DNA of 64,000 nucleotides from contig VTPC01000674.1 in assembly GCA_011009095.1 (NCBI GenBank), positions 386,267 to 450,266 of the forward strand. Direction: 5' to 3'. Positions 36,901 to 48,545 of the stretch are shown here, piece after piece. The first letter of the stretch is position 1, and every line of letters starts with the position of its first letter. Below the pieces are notes generated by a model, which was given only the letters and a program-made list of their open reading frames with translations, had not been told where the DNA came from and did no database searches. The position numbers were made by a program, and so were the translations under genes. Source of the stretch: Ignelater luminosus (lineage: Eukaryota > Arthropoda > Insecta > Coleoptera > Elateridae).

Positions 36901-39900
36901 ATTTATTTAAAATGAAAAGGTCAAAAATACAACGTATATTTTATATCCAATATAATATCCATTAAGCTGTTCAATCAATTACTTCAAAGGTTATCTAAAG
37001 ATGTATTACCATTGTTTTAGCCACTCGATACATACATTTTTTGTTTTTTTTTTAATTATTCTAATGCGTTTCTACTTGCAATAAGGCTAAATATGTATCA
37101 TTAATTAACGAGCAGTCTTTCACGTATATTAACATAAATGTATGGTGTACACGAATCAAAAGTTGATCTCACATGATTCACATTGAAGAATTGTAAAAAA
37201 ATCTGTTACTTTCTCCTTGCGAAAGAAAAATATACGTTAATGAGATATTATCTTCATTAAGTAGAGATAAATAACAATTCGTCCTGATTGATTGCATAAT
37301 TTACAAGCCAATAACCCAGATAGAAAAAGAACAGTTGGTTATTTTCGACATCCTGTTTCATATGAGTGATACTAGAACGGTCGGTCGGTGGGTGCGGGAC
37401 TGCCGGGTGCATTCCATCGGCACAGTGCAGCTGCTAATGACGTCACTTCCATTCCCTCGTTTTCTCAGTGTGTTCCTCTTCTCTCGACGCCCTGTAACGG
37501 TCCCGACAGGTGGTAGCGACTTTGCTTGCGCCCTGCACGAGCATTAATATCTACTGCTATTGCTCCCCTTGTAATTTAAAAACTTTACCACGCATGTTAT
37601 AGTGTTACCGGTAGAAATTAAGCAAAAACAAAATGAAAGAATTAGGGCCAATTTTAATGAAATGTTTTTGATGTTCGGTTGGCACCTATTAAAATGTAAG
37701 CGAATAATTGAAATTGAATTATTTTAATACGCCTTTAATACTTAGCCATGAAAGTTAACATTCTTTGATTGTCAAAATATTTGAGAAAATGCTTTTGATA
37801 TGTATATTGACTGGATCTATCCCTGCGGAAAAGCTGCAGTTTTTAGAAGTTTTGGTATCAAGAAAACAATTTTTCGCACAGCTGACCAAGCACCACATAC
37901 AGTTCAGTAATTATAAATACTACTATTTAAAAGCCAGGAGGAGGTTTCAACGATCTTGAAACTTACTTGCGATATTGTAATCTTAGATACAACTACAAAG
38001 ATTTTATAAATACTAAACTTCTCTACCTCTCTAACTTGTATGTCCCATATGTAGTTATATTAAAAAAAGGACTAGCATTTTTATCAGTTGTTTTATATCT
38101 ATTGTCGTAGTCGAATGCCAAGTATTTTGGGCTTGAACCTGTTGCTTTATTGTATGTAGGTAACGCAGTAATCTTCTCTCTTTGAAGTCTGCTACAGCAG
38201 GCTACAGGTTGTATAGAACACATGGTCTGTTTGCAACAAATCTAATCCTTATGGAAACAAACAACATTTTCCTGCTAAGTATTCTTGACATTATGTATAT
38301 TCGCTTTTCAGAAAATCCATTATCGAAAGCTTAGAGATAAAAATCAGATTTAAACAAAAGGTAATCAAATCGCAGGCTGATCTCTGTTTCTATTCTCTTC
38401 CCTGAAACAACTTTGATTCCAAATTGCGTCGGCATTGTGTATTACTAATCAAAAAAATTACTACAATAGCTGTTCATTTTTACTTCCGTTTTTAATTTTC
38501 TCCAGGCACAATCCTATACTAAAAGAATGGGTAATATGGTCTGAGGTGGGAGTTGACATTGGTAAGATATTATTGGTGGTTGCTCGTCAAATATAGGTAG
38601 ATCAAATTTCGCCATTGATACTACGTTGTAACACCAAACTGTTAAACACTTGAGATATATTATCAAAAATTGTATTAGGCTTGTTCCAACCTAACTCTCA
38701 AACTATCCCTGACTGTCACGAGTTTGCGCAGAGGAAATTCGTGACAGTCAGGGATAGTTTGCAACTAGTTTGAGAATTATGTTGGAACAAACCTATTATG
38801 ATTTGAACACCAGTTTTTCAACTTTATAAGTATTCTAATTTCATGTTTTTTAAGTTTGCTATCATATCGAGGTGCTAATTTATTGGCATTTCTTATAAGG
38901 AATGGTATTCAAATTATGCAAAGTTTAACGTTAACGTTTAGTTGCATATTCTTAAAGGAAATGTTGGTTTCGAATAGATCTGATTCAGTGATACTATAGT
39001 CATGTCAATTTTAGCCTGGTTTTAGCGTTTTTTGTTGTTCATGTACTCTGGGTGCCCAGCAACCTAAACATGAAATAGATAGGGAATCTATTTATACAGT
39101 AATTAGATATCAGGAGAAAGTCAAAGTCATGGTAATCTCTTTGACATCAGGACTCGGAATGTTTCTTGTTAGACAATTGCCTATCGCGGGGTCAAATTCA
39201 ACCTCCACTTGTTTGCAAACGAAACAGACCTTTAGTATCAATAGTATCAAAGTCTTCAATTGACGTGATTCGAGTACAGATCTAATAATCCACTGTCAGA
39301 GTGTTAACCATTCTCCAATTCTACGACTGATGCATTCTGGAAGTCAATTTAGATGCCCATGTTAACGAGGTAAGTCGTCAGAAAGAGAACCTTGCTCAGC
39401 TATCCCCTTGCACTCGTCTCTACATTAGAAGCGCTCAGCTAACCTATGATTAAAGAAGAGCTGATTCGACTGCAACCCCCGATAAATCATAGTTTGAATA
39501 GATATTGTTTGTTCACAATTAAAATGTGAGCATCACTAATACGACATATTTATTTAAGACCTAGTCACTTCATTACATACTTTTAGGGATCGACCGATAT
39601 AATTCTTTTTGGTCGATATTATGGCCTTCATATTTTGAAACATTTATGTCATATTTCGTGCTAAATTTTGTTCAGTCACCTATATCGGCTATTTTAATAA
39701 CCGACCGTTTAACAAATTACATTAGTTTTTGAGCAGAAACGTGATTGCATCAAATGGGCAAATTTTCACAGGAAGAAACGTGTAATGAACATCCTAAAAA
39801 GAATCCGGTTTCATGGTGTTGGAAAATTAGTATAGCGGATAAATCTTTCTAAAATATGAAAACATGACATTGTGTCCAACGTTAGTAAGTTTTCTATTGT

Positions 39901-42900
39901 GGGATTTAAAATATAGTATTTAGGTAGCATGGTGAGTCATGCAGATGAAGAGAAGACCAACTGGGAACTAGAAACGATAAAGAAAAACTGCTACACTTTC
40001 GAACTGGGCGTATTCAGCAGAAACATTCAAAATCATTGTTAATTATAGATTTACGTTTTGATCAGGAACTGTCAAATAATTTTGTTATGCGTTATACTTG
40101 TTTTTATCAGCGTTTTCCAAAACCAAAAACCATGATATATACAAGATTACTTGGAATTCGTGTTAAAACAAACTTTTTGATTTAGCAAAAATGTGCTTTA
40201 TTGAGAACAAGGATTTTATAATCTAGAAGATTTTTTCGAGAAGGCTGAATTTTTTTTTGAGCTTCGAAATTATAATAAGAAACATACTGTACGTAATGAC
40301 CTACTAAACCTTCTAGTCTATCAAAAAGTTGAAACATCAGACTGAATAACTGTGGTTCAGCCGAGAGGAAGTGGTTGTGTTTACATAAATGAACCCGATA
40401 ATAAAACCCGTTGATTTCGATTTTGAAAAATAATTAAGTTCGGCTTTTCTCATTGAAATTGAAATGTTATTCAAATTGTAAGGGCTCTCAAAATCCCAAT
40501 AAAATCTTCAGAAAACCAAGATCTTCGCACAAAGAAAATAAACCTACATTTTGGAGTTTCTCATATATTGGCAAGTGTATTCACTCATCATAATGTAAAG
40601 TTCGACATTGGCAGGTTGATTAAAAAAACTCAGGGAATAGGTACATGATATAAAATTGAGAATATGGAGATGCAACAAAGTTTGCAAAGTTGAATATCGA
40701 TTTTATTTAAAAACTGCGACGGAGCCTCGTGACTAGGGCTGCCCGATATCCATAATTGAATATCGAATATCGATAAGAAAATTAATTTCGATATCTAGGT
40801 AATATCGATGTTATCGATAACAAAGTATATAAACAAAATATAGATAATATCATACAATTTAAGTTGTCAATCATGTTTTTCACGTTTGAACAAAAAATTG
40901 AGAATTATTTTCGCAATCGCAATAAATGTTGATGGAATAGAAGAGTAAGTAAATAAAAATAAACAAAAACTGAGAATTTTTTACTTTTATTATATACAAA
41001 GTGTCAATTTCAAATTAATATGACAAAATAAATCACAAGAACAACTAATATGCACAACCAATTGCAAACGTGCAACTTTTGAACATCTAATGATAAATAA
41101 AGTATTTACATTTAAATAAAACGTTTAAATATTGAAAAGTTATAAAACTGTAGATATTGGGCAGAACCCTGTACACACCAAAGAAATACCGCTACACGTT
41201 TCGTTGTTGCCAAGTTATTCCTTTCAGTCATTCCTAAAGATGTAGCTTGGTCCAGACTGTAAAAGGTTGCAGTACGGAAGAGCAGTAATTTTCTAAAGTT
41301 TTAAAATTTAATAATATATTATTTCTTAAGAGCCAAAAATATAAGTTGCTCAGAATGTTGGGAAGTTAGTGAGACTCGATGATCTGTAATGATTTGGCCA
41401 CCCATGCTAAAAGTTCTTTCTGAAGGTACACTGGTTCCTTGTATGCATGAGTATTATTTTGCCATCATCCATGCCGATCAAAGGAACACTTGTACAACTG
41501 AACAGTTCTGTTTTGCAAATTTCATCTTTTGACCTTGAGTCAATCAAAGCAATGGTAACTGTCTTACGGTTAACAGAAACAAACAGAATATGCATTAAAA
41601 CAACTTGTATGTATTTATTTACTCAGATGACGCAATTTATATTTAGCATCAAAACGAGATATTTTGTGCTATAACTTTGGATCAAGTAGGCCGATTTAAA
41701 TTTTGTTTTCACTAAAAGACTGCTATTCTCATTCTCTTTCTAACAAGGTATAGCAAGTAGAGTTTACATTTAAGATTTTTTATTCGAGGCGACTTAGAGG
41801 TTAGGTCAAAGAGCGTAACTTATTACGTCATTCTACTTCTCCCTCCATATTACTGAAATGGTTTCGAGTCATTTGTGATAGCTTTTCTCGTTTGAGATAT
41901 ATAGCCCATTGCAACTTTTTAAATTGACAGCCTGTATAATTATCAGTAAGCCGTTTTGCTGCTATTCTTGTCTCAAATTTTTGGAAGATTCAATTCTTTG
42001 TGCTAACGTATTTTGTAAATATTATTTATTACAATCCACCTGACTACCTTGACAAGGAATTTTATCGATAATATCGTGATGATATATCGAGCCCTACTCG
42101 TGACCCCTCCTGTATCCGCGTCTAAGTTGTTAGTATACTACTACTGTTATAAGAAAGTATTCACTATTTATAAAAATGCTGTCACATTTTGGTCCTTTCA
42201 TGAGTAGAACATTGGGATTTTCTTGGCTAATTCTACAATCCTATTATGGAGATGGAGCTTCTTTTTGAATTCTTTATGATTTGTATACTTACAATAATTT
42301 CTTATTAGTTCTCGAGTGTCACAGGGTTCTATCTTAGGTCCATTGCCATTCTTTATCCCAATTTATGATCGTTCTCAAAAATATAGAGCTGTAAATGTCA
42401 CATGGAAAAAAATGTTTTGTTGGGGCCACAAAAGATTTAGTAGAATTTTGGACAGCAAATATTTGTTTGCTGTAGCAACAAATTAATCTGTTCCAAACTC
42501 CAAAATAAATTATAAATTTGTTGTATTGACCAAAGTGCTGTAGTGGCAAGAGCAAAAAATTATACAGTGTGACAAAAATATTTGCTATTGCAAAAATATT
42601 TGCTGTCCAAAATTGCACTAAATTTTTTGTGACCCTAACAAAACATTTTTTTCCGTGCATTTTTATGTAAAATGGTTCTCAAATTTCTAAATTTTTTAGT
42701 GTCGTGAATTTCATGTCGGCTAGAATACTGTTGCAAAGATTTGAAAAGTCTTCACACTGTGTTTAATATCTAATAACCATTGCTCAAAAGTAAATTTGAT
42801 GAAATGTATTACATTACAAGTATCAAAATGATAGGTAGTATAAATACCCTGTGCTTTTGACTTGTTTTGTTTGGTTTCCGTCGTGAATGAATAAATAAAA

Positions 42901-44243
42901 TTTTCAATGGAATCCCTTAAGAGGGCCGTTTATGATAGTGAAATTTACTAAAAATGCTGATATTGCTATAAAGCTTTAATTGAAATGTAATTAGAAATTA
43001 AAATAAAGCTCAATACAGCTTTATAGAAGATAATTCTACGAATACAGTAGTAGCTTTGCTTTTGTGAAAATCACTTTCCAAATACGAAAATTATTAGATT
43101 AAAGTGCGGCCGCATGTACATATTTTTCAACCGTAGACGACCATCTTAAATAAGATCGTTGGATTTTCTTAATTTTATTGAAAAATGATTATTGGACATC
43201 AATAGATCGGTACTTTTAATTCATATATATATTTGTCTTCTTACTTGTTGACGTTTTCTGATAAAACTTATTTATATTTTGTGCGCTAGGATAAATATTT
43301 AAATTATTCTCGTCCAATAAGATAAAGATACTATTATCCATTAAAATGATAAATTTTGTTTATAAAGCTTGCTGTTCATTTTCCTGGTTTGTGTAAATGT
43401 ATAATATTAGAATTTAATGAGATATAAAGGAAATAATTTTAAGTTGTTAATAAATAATCTTTCCTCTTTCTTTCTCCTGCAAAGATCAGAAACAAAATTT
43501 TGTTGTATCTTGATAAATTGTAAATTATTATTATTCTCTATTAATGTTACTCTAGATATCTATAAAGATTTTATTTGTAGGTTGTCACGTTATTTATTTT
43601 ATTAATGTTTCATGACAGGAAACCTGCCTCGTTTTCTCATATTTAAAATTAAATTACCATAAATTTTCAAACTGTTAATTTTTGGGAAACATAAATAATA
43701 ATAAATCCTAATAATATTCGTTAACCAATTTTCTGGAAATATAAAGTATAATTTTTGTAAATTTTTATTCAAAATGCTCTTCCGCGTTTTTAATCGGTAA
43801 TGAATGTTGTTCCCAGTATTCATATATCAAATTGTACCAGAGTTTTACAGGCAGACTGGCACGCTTGCAGAGAATTTTAAATTAATTCATCCGGGATATA
43901 ACAATTCTGGGTCACTTATGTCGTCAATCTAATGTTTCTAAAATAGAATATGTCCAGTGTCAGTTATTGAATATGTTTAAATTTTAAGTAAATTCAATGC
44001 GGTAACACTCCAGTTGGTTAGTATCTTAGTAATTATTTTAGTTAACTAGGTATGACTTGTTGTTACTATTACTACTTAATAGGAACATTTTTGTTTAATG
44101 TACACTAAACAATTTGTAAGTTAATGGGCGTAACTAATACATTTTCTTTGTATGTCTGCAGGTTTTCTTTCTTGTGCACCCAGTCCGTGTAAAAATGGCG
44201 GGGTTTGCATAACTTCAACAACAAAATCCGACTCATTTTGCAA
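18917..44243 (+). CDS. Signal peptide plus first EGF-like half-domain: 5' exons of a large receptor gene, probably Notch (partial)
   Basis: Exon 1 codes from ATG 18917 (context TAAAATG) to 19004: MWITNTRKDYFW followed by a hydrophobic run (IIASFILLFLSA), a clear signal peptide. The donor is GGTGTGT after one base of the next codon (phase 1). Exon 2 is 44162-44243 (82 nt), after acceptor TCTGCAG. It reads GFLSCAPSPCKNGGVCI and ends SFC plus two bases (phase 2) at donor AAGTAAGTA. CxxxxCxNGGxC is the start of an EGF module. From memory, vertebrate NOTCH genes have the same arrangement: a signal-peptide exon ending in phase 1, a 79-82-nt exon 2 ending in phase 2 within EGF1, and very long first introns. 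I saw no third exon in the window. Other EGF proteins remain possible. The exons look real; the Notch name is inference. Confidence 0.65.
25457..26504. repeat. Composite of tandem and inverted repeat units
   Basis: Unit B (about 110 bp, containing GGAGATAATCGCTAT) occurs at 25457-25566 and 25750-25868, and inverted at 26213-26326. Unit A (about 185 bp, containing CGTACGGCCGCCATCTTGAA or its variant) occurs at 25562-25752 and inverted at 26324-26504. Thus the order is B-A-B-spacer-B'-A' with arms of about 300 bp. The right A copy runs from CAGGGTGATCC to GACCCTG between TA dinucleotides, so A resembles a TA-targeting MITE. The whole could be a foldback element or a MITE pair captured in an inverted duplication. 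Confidence 0.75.
27276..27321. repeat. Short hairpin with 10-bp stem
   Basis: CCGCTAGACC at 27276-27285 pairs with GGTCTAGGCGG at 27311-27321, with one bulged base. It sits in a GC-rich patch in an otherwise AT-rich intron. The role is unknown. Confidence 0.45.
27622..28046. repeat. Imperfect foldback element, arms about 130 bp
   Basis: ACTTTTTACATTTAT near 27623 is inverted near 28030-28043. Inside, both arms share CGACCTxTGTC, ATGGTCCTT, CCCCGG and TTTCGAAATC blocks in opposite orientation, and AATGAGTATGC is inverted as GCATACTCATT toward the centre. This is a palindromic MITE-like unit without coding sequence. Confidence 0.6.
28982..29281 (+). other. Unassigned 99-codon open frame
   Basis: A frame from ATG to TAA inside the large intron. 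The second half (VENKDVNSALDRYKFYKDEL and onward) has protein-like composition, but I recognise no family. No splice or promoter signal supports it. It may be chance or the remnant of a mobile element gene. Confidence 0.15.
34262..34375 (-). pseudogene. DDE transposase C-terminal remnant (Tc1/mariner-type)
   Basis: The minus strand reads WLSRSPDLTTSDFFL, then a stop, then GYLKSYY. This is the conserved third-aspartate block of Tc/mariner-like transposases, usually with a tryptophan at the position now a TGA stop. Flanking frames are not recognisable, so only this fragment survives. Confidence 0.6.
34771..34949. repeat. Two direct copies of a 70-bp sequence, 110 bp apart
   Basis: CTAAGATTTCTCTGAGCTTT at 34771 and its variant at 34881 both run on through TTGACTTC to TTGTTTTCTCATA. 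On the minus strand the first copy lies in an 82-codon frame (34841-34593) rich in lysine and arginine and without a known domain. Confidence 0.65.
37370..37545. promoter_or_regulatory. GC-rich block with CRE-like, E-box and ETS-like sites
   Basis: About 175 bp are clearly more GC-rich than the surrounding intron. It holds CAGCTG (37428-37433), the palindromic CRE TGACGTCA (37438-37445) and ACTTCC directly after it. There is no repeat signature. This could be an intronic enhancer or alternative promoter of the EGF gene. The evidence is composition and motifs only. Confidence 0.35.
38678..38793. mobile_element. 116-bp hairpin MITE flanked by TATTA
   Basis: The ends GGCTTGTTCCAAC and GTTGGAACAAACC pair, with TATTA on both sides. 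Near the centre ACTATCCCTGACTGTCACGA pairs with its exact reverse complement across a short GC-containing loop. The right arm has an extra 11-bp repeat of CAAACTA-type sequence. The unit would fold into one long RNA hairpin if transcribed. Confidence 0.85.
39587..39715. mobile_element. Possible hAT-type remnant with ATCGACCGATA motifs
   Basis: AGGGATCGACCGATATAAT with repeated GGTCGATAT and TATCGGC motifs resembles the subterminal regions of hAT elements. No opposite end or duplication was found. Confidence 0.35.
40734..42096 (-). mobile_element. 1.36-kb hAT element with perfect 8-bp target duplication
   Basis: The element begins TAGGGCTGCCCGATATC and ends ATATCGAGCCCTA. CTCGTGAC occurs immediately on both sides (40726-40733 and 42097-42104). 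Subterminal ATCGATA motifs are plentiful at both ends. A transposase C-terminus survives inside. The flanking CCCCTCCTGTATCCGCGTCT resembles the right end of the hAT MITE at 2170-2437, so this insertion may sit inside a copy of that family. Confidence 0.9.
41319..41450 (-). pseudogene. hAT transposase C-terminal dimerisation region, fragment
   Basis: The minus strand reads QGTSVPSERTFSMGGQIITD, continues DHRVSLTSQHSEQLIFLALK and then stops at 41319. This is the conserved hAT C-terminal dimerisation motif (SxPSERxFS ... RxxLxxxxxxxLxFL). A stop lies just upstream in frame and no catalytic core is seen, so it is a remnant of an internally deleted element. Confidence 0.88.
42402..42660. mobile_element. 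About 259-bp MITE with about 65-bp terminal inverted repeats
   Basis: GGAAAAAAATGTTTTGTT at the left recurs inverted at the right end. The match continues through CACAAAA, TTTAG and AATTTTGGACAGCAAATATT for about 65 bp with few differences. There is no coding sequence, and the target duplication is not certain. Confidence 0.85.
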
Positions 44244-47200
44244 GTAAGTATTAATCCTTTTTACTTTTTTTGAGTTTAACTAAATTTAAAATATATAATG
44301 TCAGAAACTTGAAAATGAAATAGTCATGTGTTATTATTTACATATTAGGGTTAGCGAGAAGGGATTGTTTACAAGTTTAATACACAATGCGTGAGACAGA
44401 ACTGTAAAGTGGACCGATAACCAAATTAAACGTCCATGGTCCATTAAAATTTCACACAGGATATCGCTAGAGAATGGGCGTTCATTATGTACCGCAGGGT
44501 TAATTGCTCCATTGATTCCATCCTCCACGTTATTGTCCTCTGCACTTGTCACATCAGAATGATTATGGCCCGTATATTCAATAGCGGATAAGTTTCATTT
44601 TCTATTGCTCGTAGTCAAATCTGTAACAGATGCAGGCTCGATGCTGTTTTATTCTACTGATATCTAATTCAATGGATGCCGATCGCCATTGTGACTTTTT
44701 TATGATGGGATTTTCATTCTTCTTTATGCACACATGTGTTTTTACTAGGTTTTTGTATGGGCGAGTATGTTTGCAGTTTCACGATGTGGTTTGGGAATAG
44801 TATGTAAAGGGCACAGATTGTAACAAACAATTGCAATAATAAAAAAGATCGAGGTTCACCTGATGTGAAAAAGCAACATATGTGATTTGCCGCAAACTGT
44901 TTTTATCAATTGATGTAATAACAAATAAATAAATAAAAAATTTTTTTTATTGAATGGAAATTGTAGAACGAATGAATTTAATATTGTTTATATCGTTTAT
45001 ACGAGATTCATAAGTAGATAGTTATTATCTAAACAGCAATGTTATGCAAATTAAACACGATCTATGTTAATCTGATATTTCAATGTCGTATTTTTGAAAG
45101 CTTCGTTGTAATTTAGACGATTTTGACATTTAAGCTTGGGATAATTTTTGCGTACAGGTACTATCAAACAAATTATTACTTTTATTGCTTAACATGGTAG
45201 GTGTTAAATATTAACCACTTCATTGTGACATAAACATCCTGTCGATAACAGTTAAATGCTTTGATTAACTTTATATACAATATATATAAAAGAGCATTCT
45301 TATGTTTATCTTTTAAATATTACTTGTGGCCAGATGTGTAGGTGGCTTCTGATTCATTAAAATGTTATGTTGATATAATAAAAGTATTTTTTTTTCTTCT
45401 AATGAATATCAAGGTCTATACGTTTGATCCTTTTACCTTTCTAAATTTTGTTTGTGTGAATTAAAGTAGATGCGTCAACCTTCAGCTACTTACTAGCAAA
45501 GGAAAGATCAGGGTTTCAATTTTCTTCTAAAAATAGCTTACAGTAACGATATTTTCAATAAGTTCTTTTTAATTTTATCAAATGTTATCAAAAGTTAACA
45601 TACCTAGATGTTAAACATGGTTTAACACAAACTACTCTTATTCCTATTAATCTTAACGACCTTACAATTTGTGTTGATGGTAACATCAACAGTTCTAAAG
45701 AACTTGACCTTATTAAATTACTAAGGTGTATTTCTAAAGTTTTTATTTCTTTTAAAGTTTGAGGACGCTGCTATTCTCTAACCTATTTTTAGATTTTCTA
45801 CTTTAGGGAATATTCATTCGCACAAAATCCCCTAAAACCCATCGTTCCATGAGGGATTAAATAGGTAAACTTTCCCATGTCCCATATAAAAGAGCGTCCC
45901 TTCCTCGTAAGTGTTAAACATATTGTCAAGTACCCTTCTGTCTGATTTTATTAACATTAAACCACCCTTGTGTGCAGAAAATATATATATATAGATGATT
46001 TTTCTGTTTAGGTACTTACCCTGCAAGCATCTAAACCCCTTTCATTGATATAAATAATTTATCTGCCGTATACTTTTTAATAGTAAACTAGTAGTGTACC
46101 TAGAAATATGTAGTAGTATTGCATTTCGTGTTGTTCTGTTAAAGCTCAAGAAGCAGAAAGCATGTTCTTTCTAACTAGGAGTTGTATGCACGGTGTTCTA
46201 AACAAGAATTGTTAATGTCTATTTACTTATTTAACAATTAACTAACAGCGAATTTCATGCTTCTACTTGGATTCACTTCGTTGCTTTAGTAAACTCAATT
46301 AGCGTTATTTTCATATTATATCTCAACAAGTATTAATAGAAGAAATGAACACACCTTTGGCATTTCCTAATTAATTAAATTAATTTTTGACTAAGGAGGT
46401 TACAACAAACTGTCATTAATTTAAAAGTACACTAATCAATTTAACAAGTAGGAATGATCGTCGTTGGTACATGAAATTCCACAATATGAAAGTGCTTTTA
46501 GTAAGAGTGACATAGTAAATTATATAATTACTATTTTTAGTTCCTTACTTTTAAATATAACATAGACATTTCATTCTTATAAAGCCTTTTAAGCTAATAA
46601 TCGCGGGAACATCACACAAGTTGCGCGCACGGGGAAAAATTCAATTACGCGAAGATAATAGAAATAATGGCTTGTATAAGAACGATGCTCCCTGTAAATT
46701 GACTGGATTGCTTTTTTTTCCTTTAAATGCATTAGTCTTCACTTCTATTATTACTGCTTCAATCTACTGAAGGTGAAATTAAGTTGACTACGATTCAATC
46801 AATTTGTAATGGAAATATTTGAAAGGAAGAGTTTTGGAAATTGAATTTGTTTACGATGACTCACTATCAGTGATTGATTACAATTTTTAAATTAGCCAGC
46901 ATCTTCTGCTAGATGGTGAAATAATATATTTTCTTTTTATTATTTTTCTATTTTTGCAAAACTTGCATTTTATTTGCAAAAAGCTTCCCAGATCCATTAG
47001 TCGGCGACAACATGAAATGTACATTAGATTTTGATTCATTTTTTGTTTCCTGATGATTCATCGTTATGCAATGGGGAAAAGTAGACTGAGAAAGGATTTT
47101 GCTATACATATTTGAACGATTGAATAAGATCTGTCTTGAAATCCTACTTTTGGGAAAGACATTATTATTCAATAAACTTTTATTGAGGTAGGTTCACTTC

Positions 47201-47666
47201 CTCATTATTAATGTATGATAAAATTCATACTGATACGCTTCACGTTTGTTAAAATTACTTTATTAGTGTAAGAATCCAAAAACTAATAAAAATGAAACAT
47301 TCGACATATTGGAATTTTAAAGCCAGATACTCAAAATCATCTTCATATTACAAACCGGCAAAGAAGTTTTGTATATATTCAGTAGAAGTAGGAATAAAAC
47401 AAACTACAGTTGAAGTTGTTCGTGTACGTACGTAAATTCATTTTTCTATACAGTACGACATACACTATACTTTGCTATAAGCCTTTAGCATGGTTTTGGA
47501 ATGGAATTGACAAAACACTTGGTTATTTCCTGGAACATTTATTTGTGGTCGTATCGCATTAGATCTTGTAAGTTTAGGACCTGGTTACGTAATTCTGACG
47601 AAGTATTCTACTATAGTCTACTTCTGCGATTAATTTTAGAGGATTTCAGCTAGAGTCTGAGTACAG

Positions 47667-48140
47667 TTATCTAATATTAATCCAGTCACTGAAAAGAAAT
47701 TTTGACTTGAATGTGAACGTTGATATATTTTGTTTCTCTGAGAGAGAAAAAATCCGTTCTAATGCACATGTAGTATCCAAAGTTTCTGAAAAGCCTTTAG
47801 CAAACACCAAACTGTTCACAATACTAGTGCCAAGAAATTCAGGTTTACAACTCAAAAGTATCGACGCAGGCCAAAGATTTTCTTTCATCCAAATTGATTT
47901 ATAACGAGCAGACACGAACTGACTGGAAAACGGTTAAGCATCAAACTTCATAAAAGTGTTGTAGTTTACAGGCTTACGGAATATCATGCAATCATTGAAT
48001 GTGTCTATAAGTAATGAAACATAATGTGATACAATGTACAGTCTACGACACCAATCTCTTGATCCATCAATTAAGACTTCTAAATATTCAAAATTGTTTA
48101 GTGGTGTGTTGCTATGGAAATTAGATTTGAAAACATGCAT
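47667..48140. other. Coding-like remnant of unknown family
   Basis: Two adjacent minus-strand frames (48140-47934 and 47915-47667) nearly abut and have protein-like content (for example RDWCRRLYIVSHYVSLLIDT and WMKENLWPASILLSCKPEFL). A plus-strand frame overlaps most of the second (47707-47904). It may be one gene or transposon fragment broken by a stop near 47940. I recognise no domain and cannot be sure of the strand. Confidence 0.3.
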
Positions 48141-48512
48141 CCTGCGGCTTTACTCAACATATTGTGTATACAGTGTCCGCCAAAAAGTCTGCAACATATG
48201 GGAAAAATTTTTATTGAATGACTTACCGAAGATTTGTTTCAGGCATCAGGTTTTGCTAGCTCCAGAACCAAAAATGATTTAATCAAAAGTAATCATGTAG
48301 TCTCCATTAACTGTCAAATTTGACATTTTTAGATAAGGTGTCGAAAAGATGAACTTATTTGACCGAATTTTGAAAAAAGTCACAAGAAAACAATGTTTCC
48401 TTTGCAATTTTTTACCCGTATTCAAATTTTCAAAAGCCTACCACGATTTTCATATTTTGCCCTTTGTTTCGCTTTTCCTTATTTGTTAATCAATAAAAGT
48501 CGATCCAATGTA

Positions 48513-48545
48513 CAGTCTGCGACATTAGTAATGAGACTCGAGAAT
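48513..48545. mobile_element. Single end related to the 212-bp MITE at 61000
   Basis: CAGTCTGCGACATTAGTAAT and the following GAGACTCGA, preceded by TA, resemble the terminus of the MITE at 61000-61211. A weaker match begins at 48038. No partner end was found, so these may be solo ends or termini of a longer relative. Confidence 0.45.

Larger units (their letters stand above)
19005..44161 (+). other. 25-kb first intron of the EGF gene
   Basis: No other host gene is supported on either strand here; open frames are under about 105 codons and scattered. It contains the repeats listed separately and long stretches (19.1-25.4, 28.1-34.2, 35.0-37.3 and 42.7-44.1 kb) in which I see only AT-rich non-coding sequence. 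A GC-rich block at 37370-37545 may be regulatory. Confidence 0.55.
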
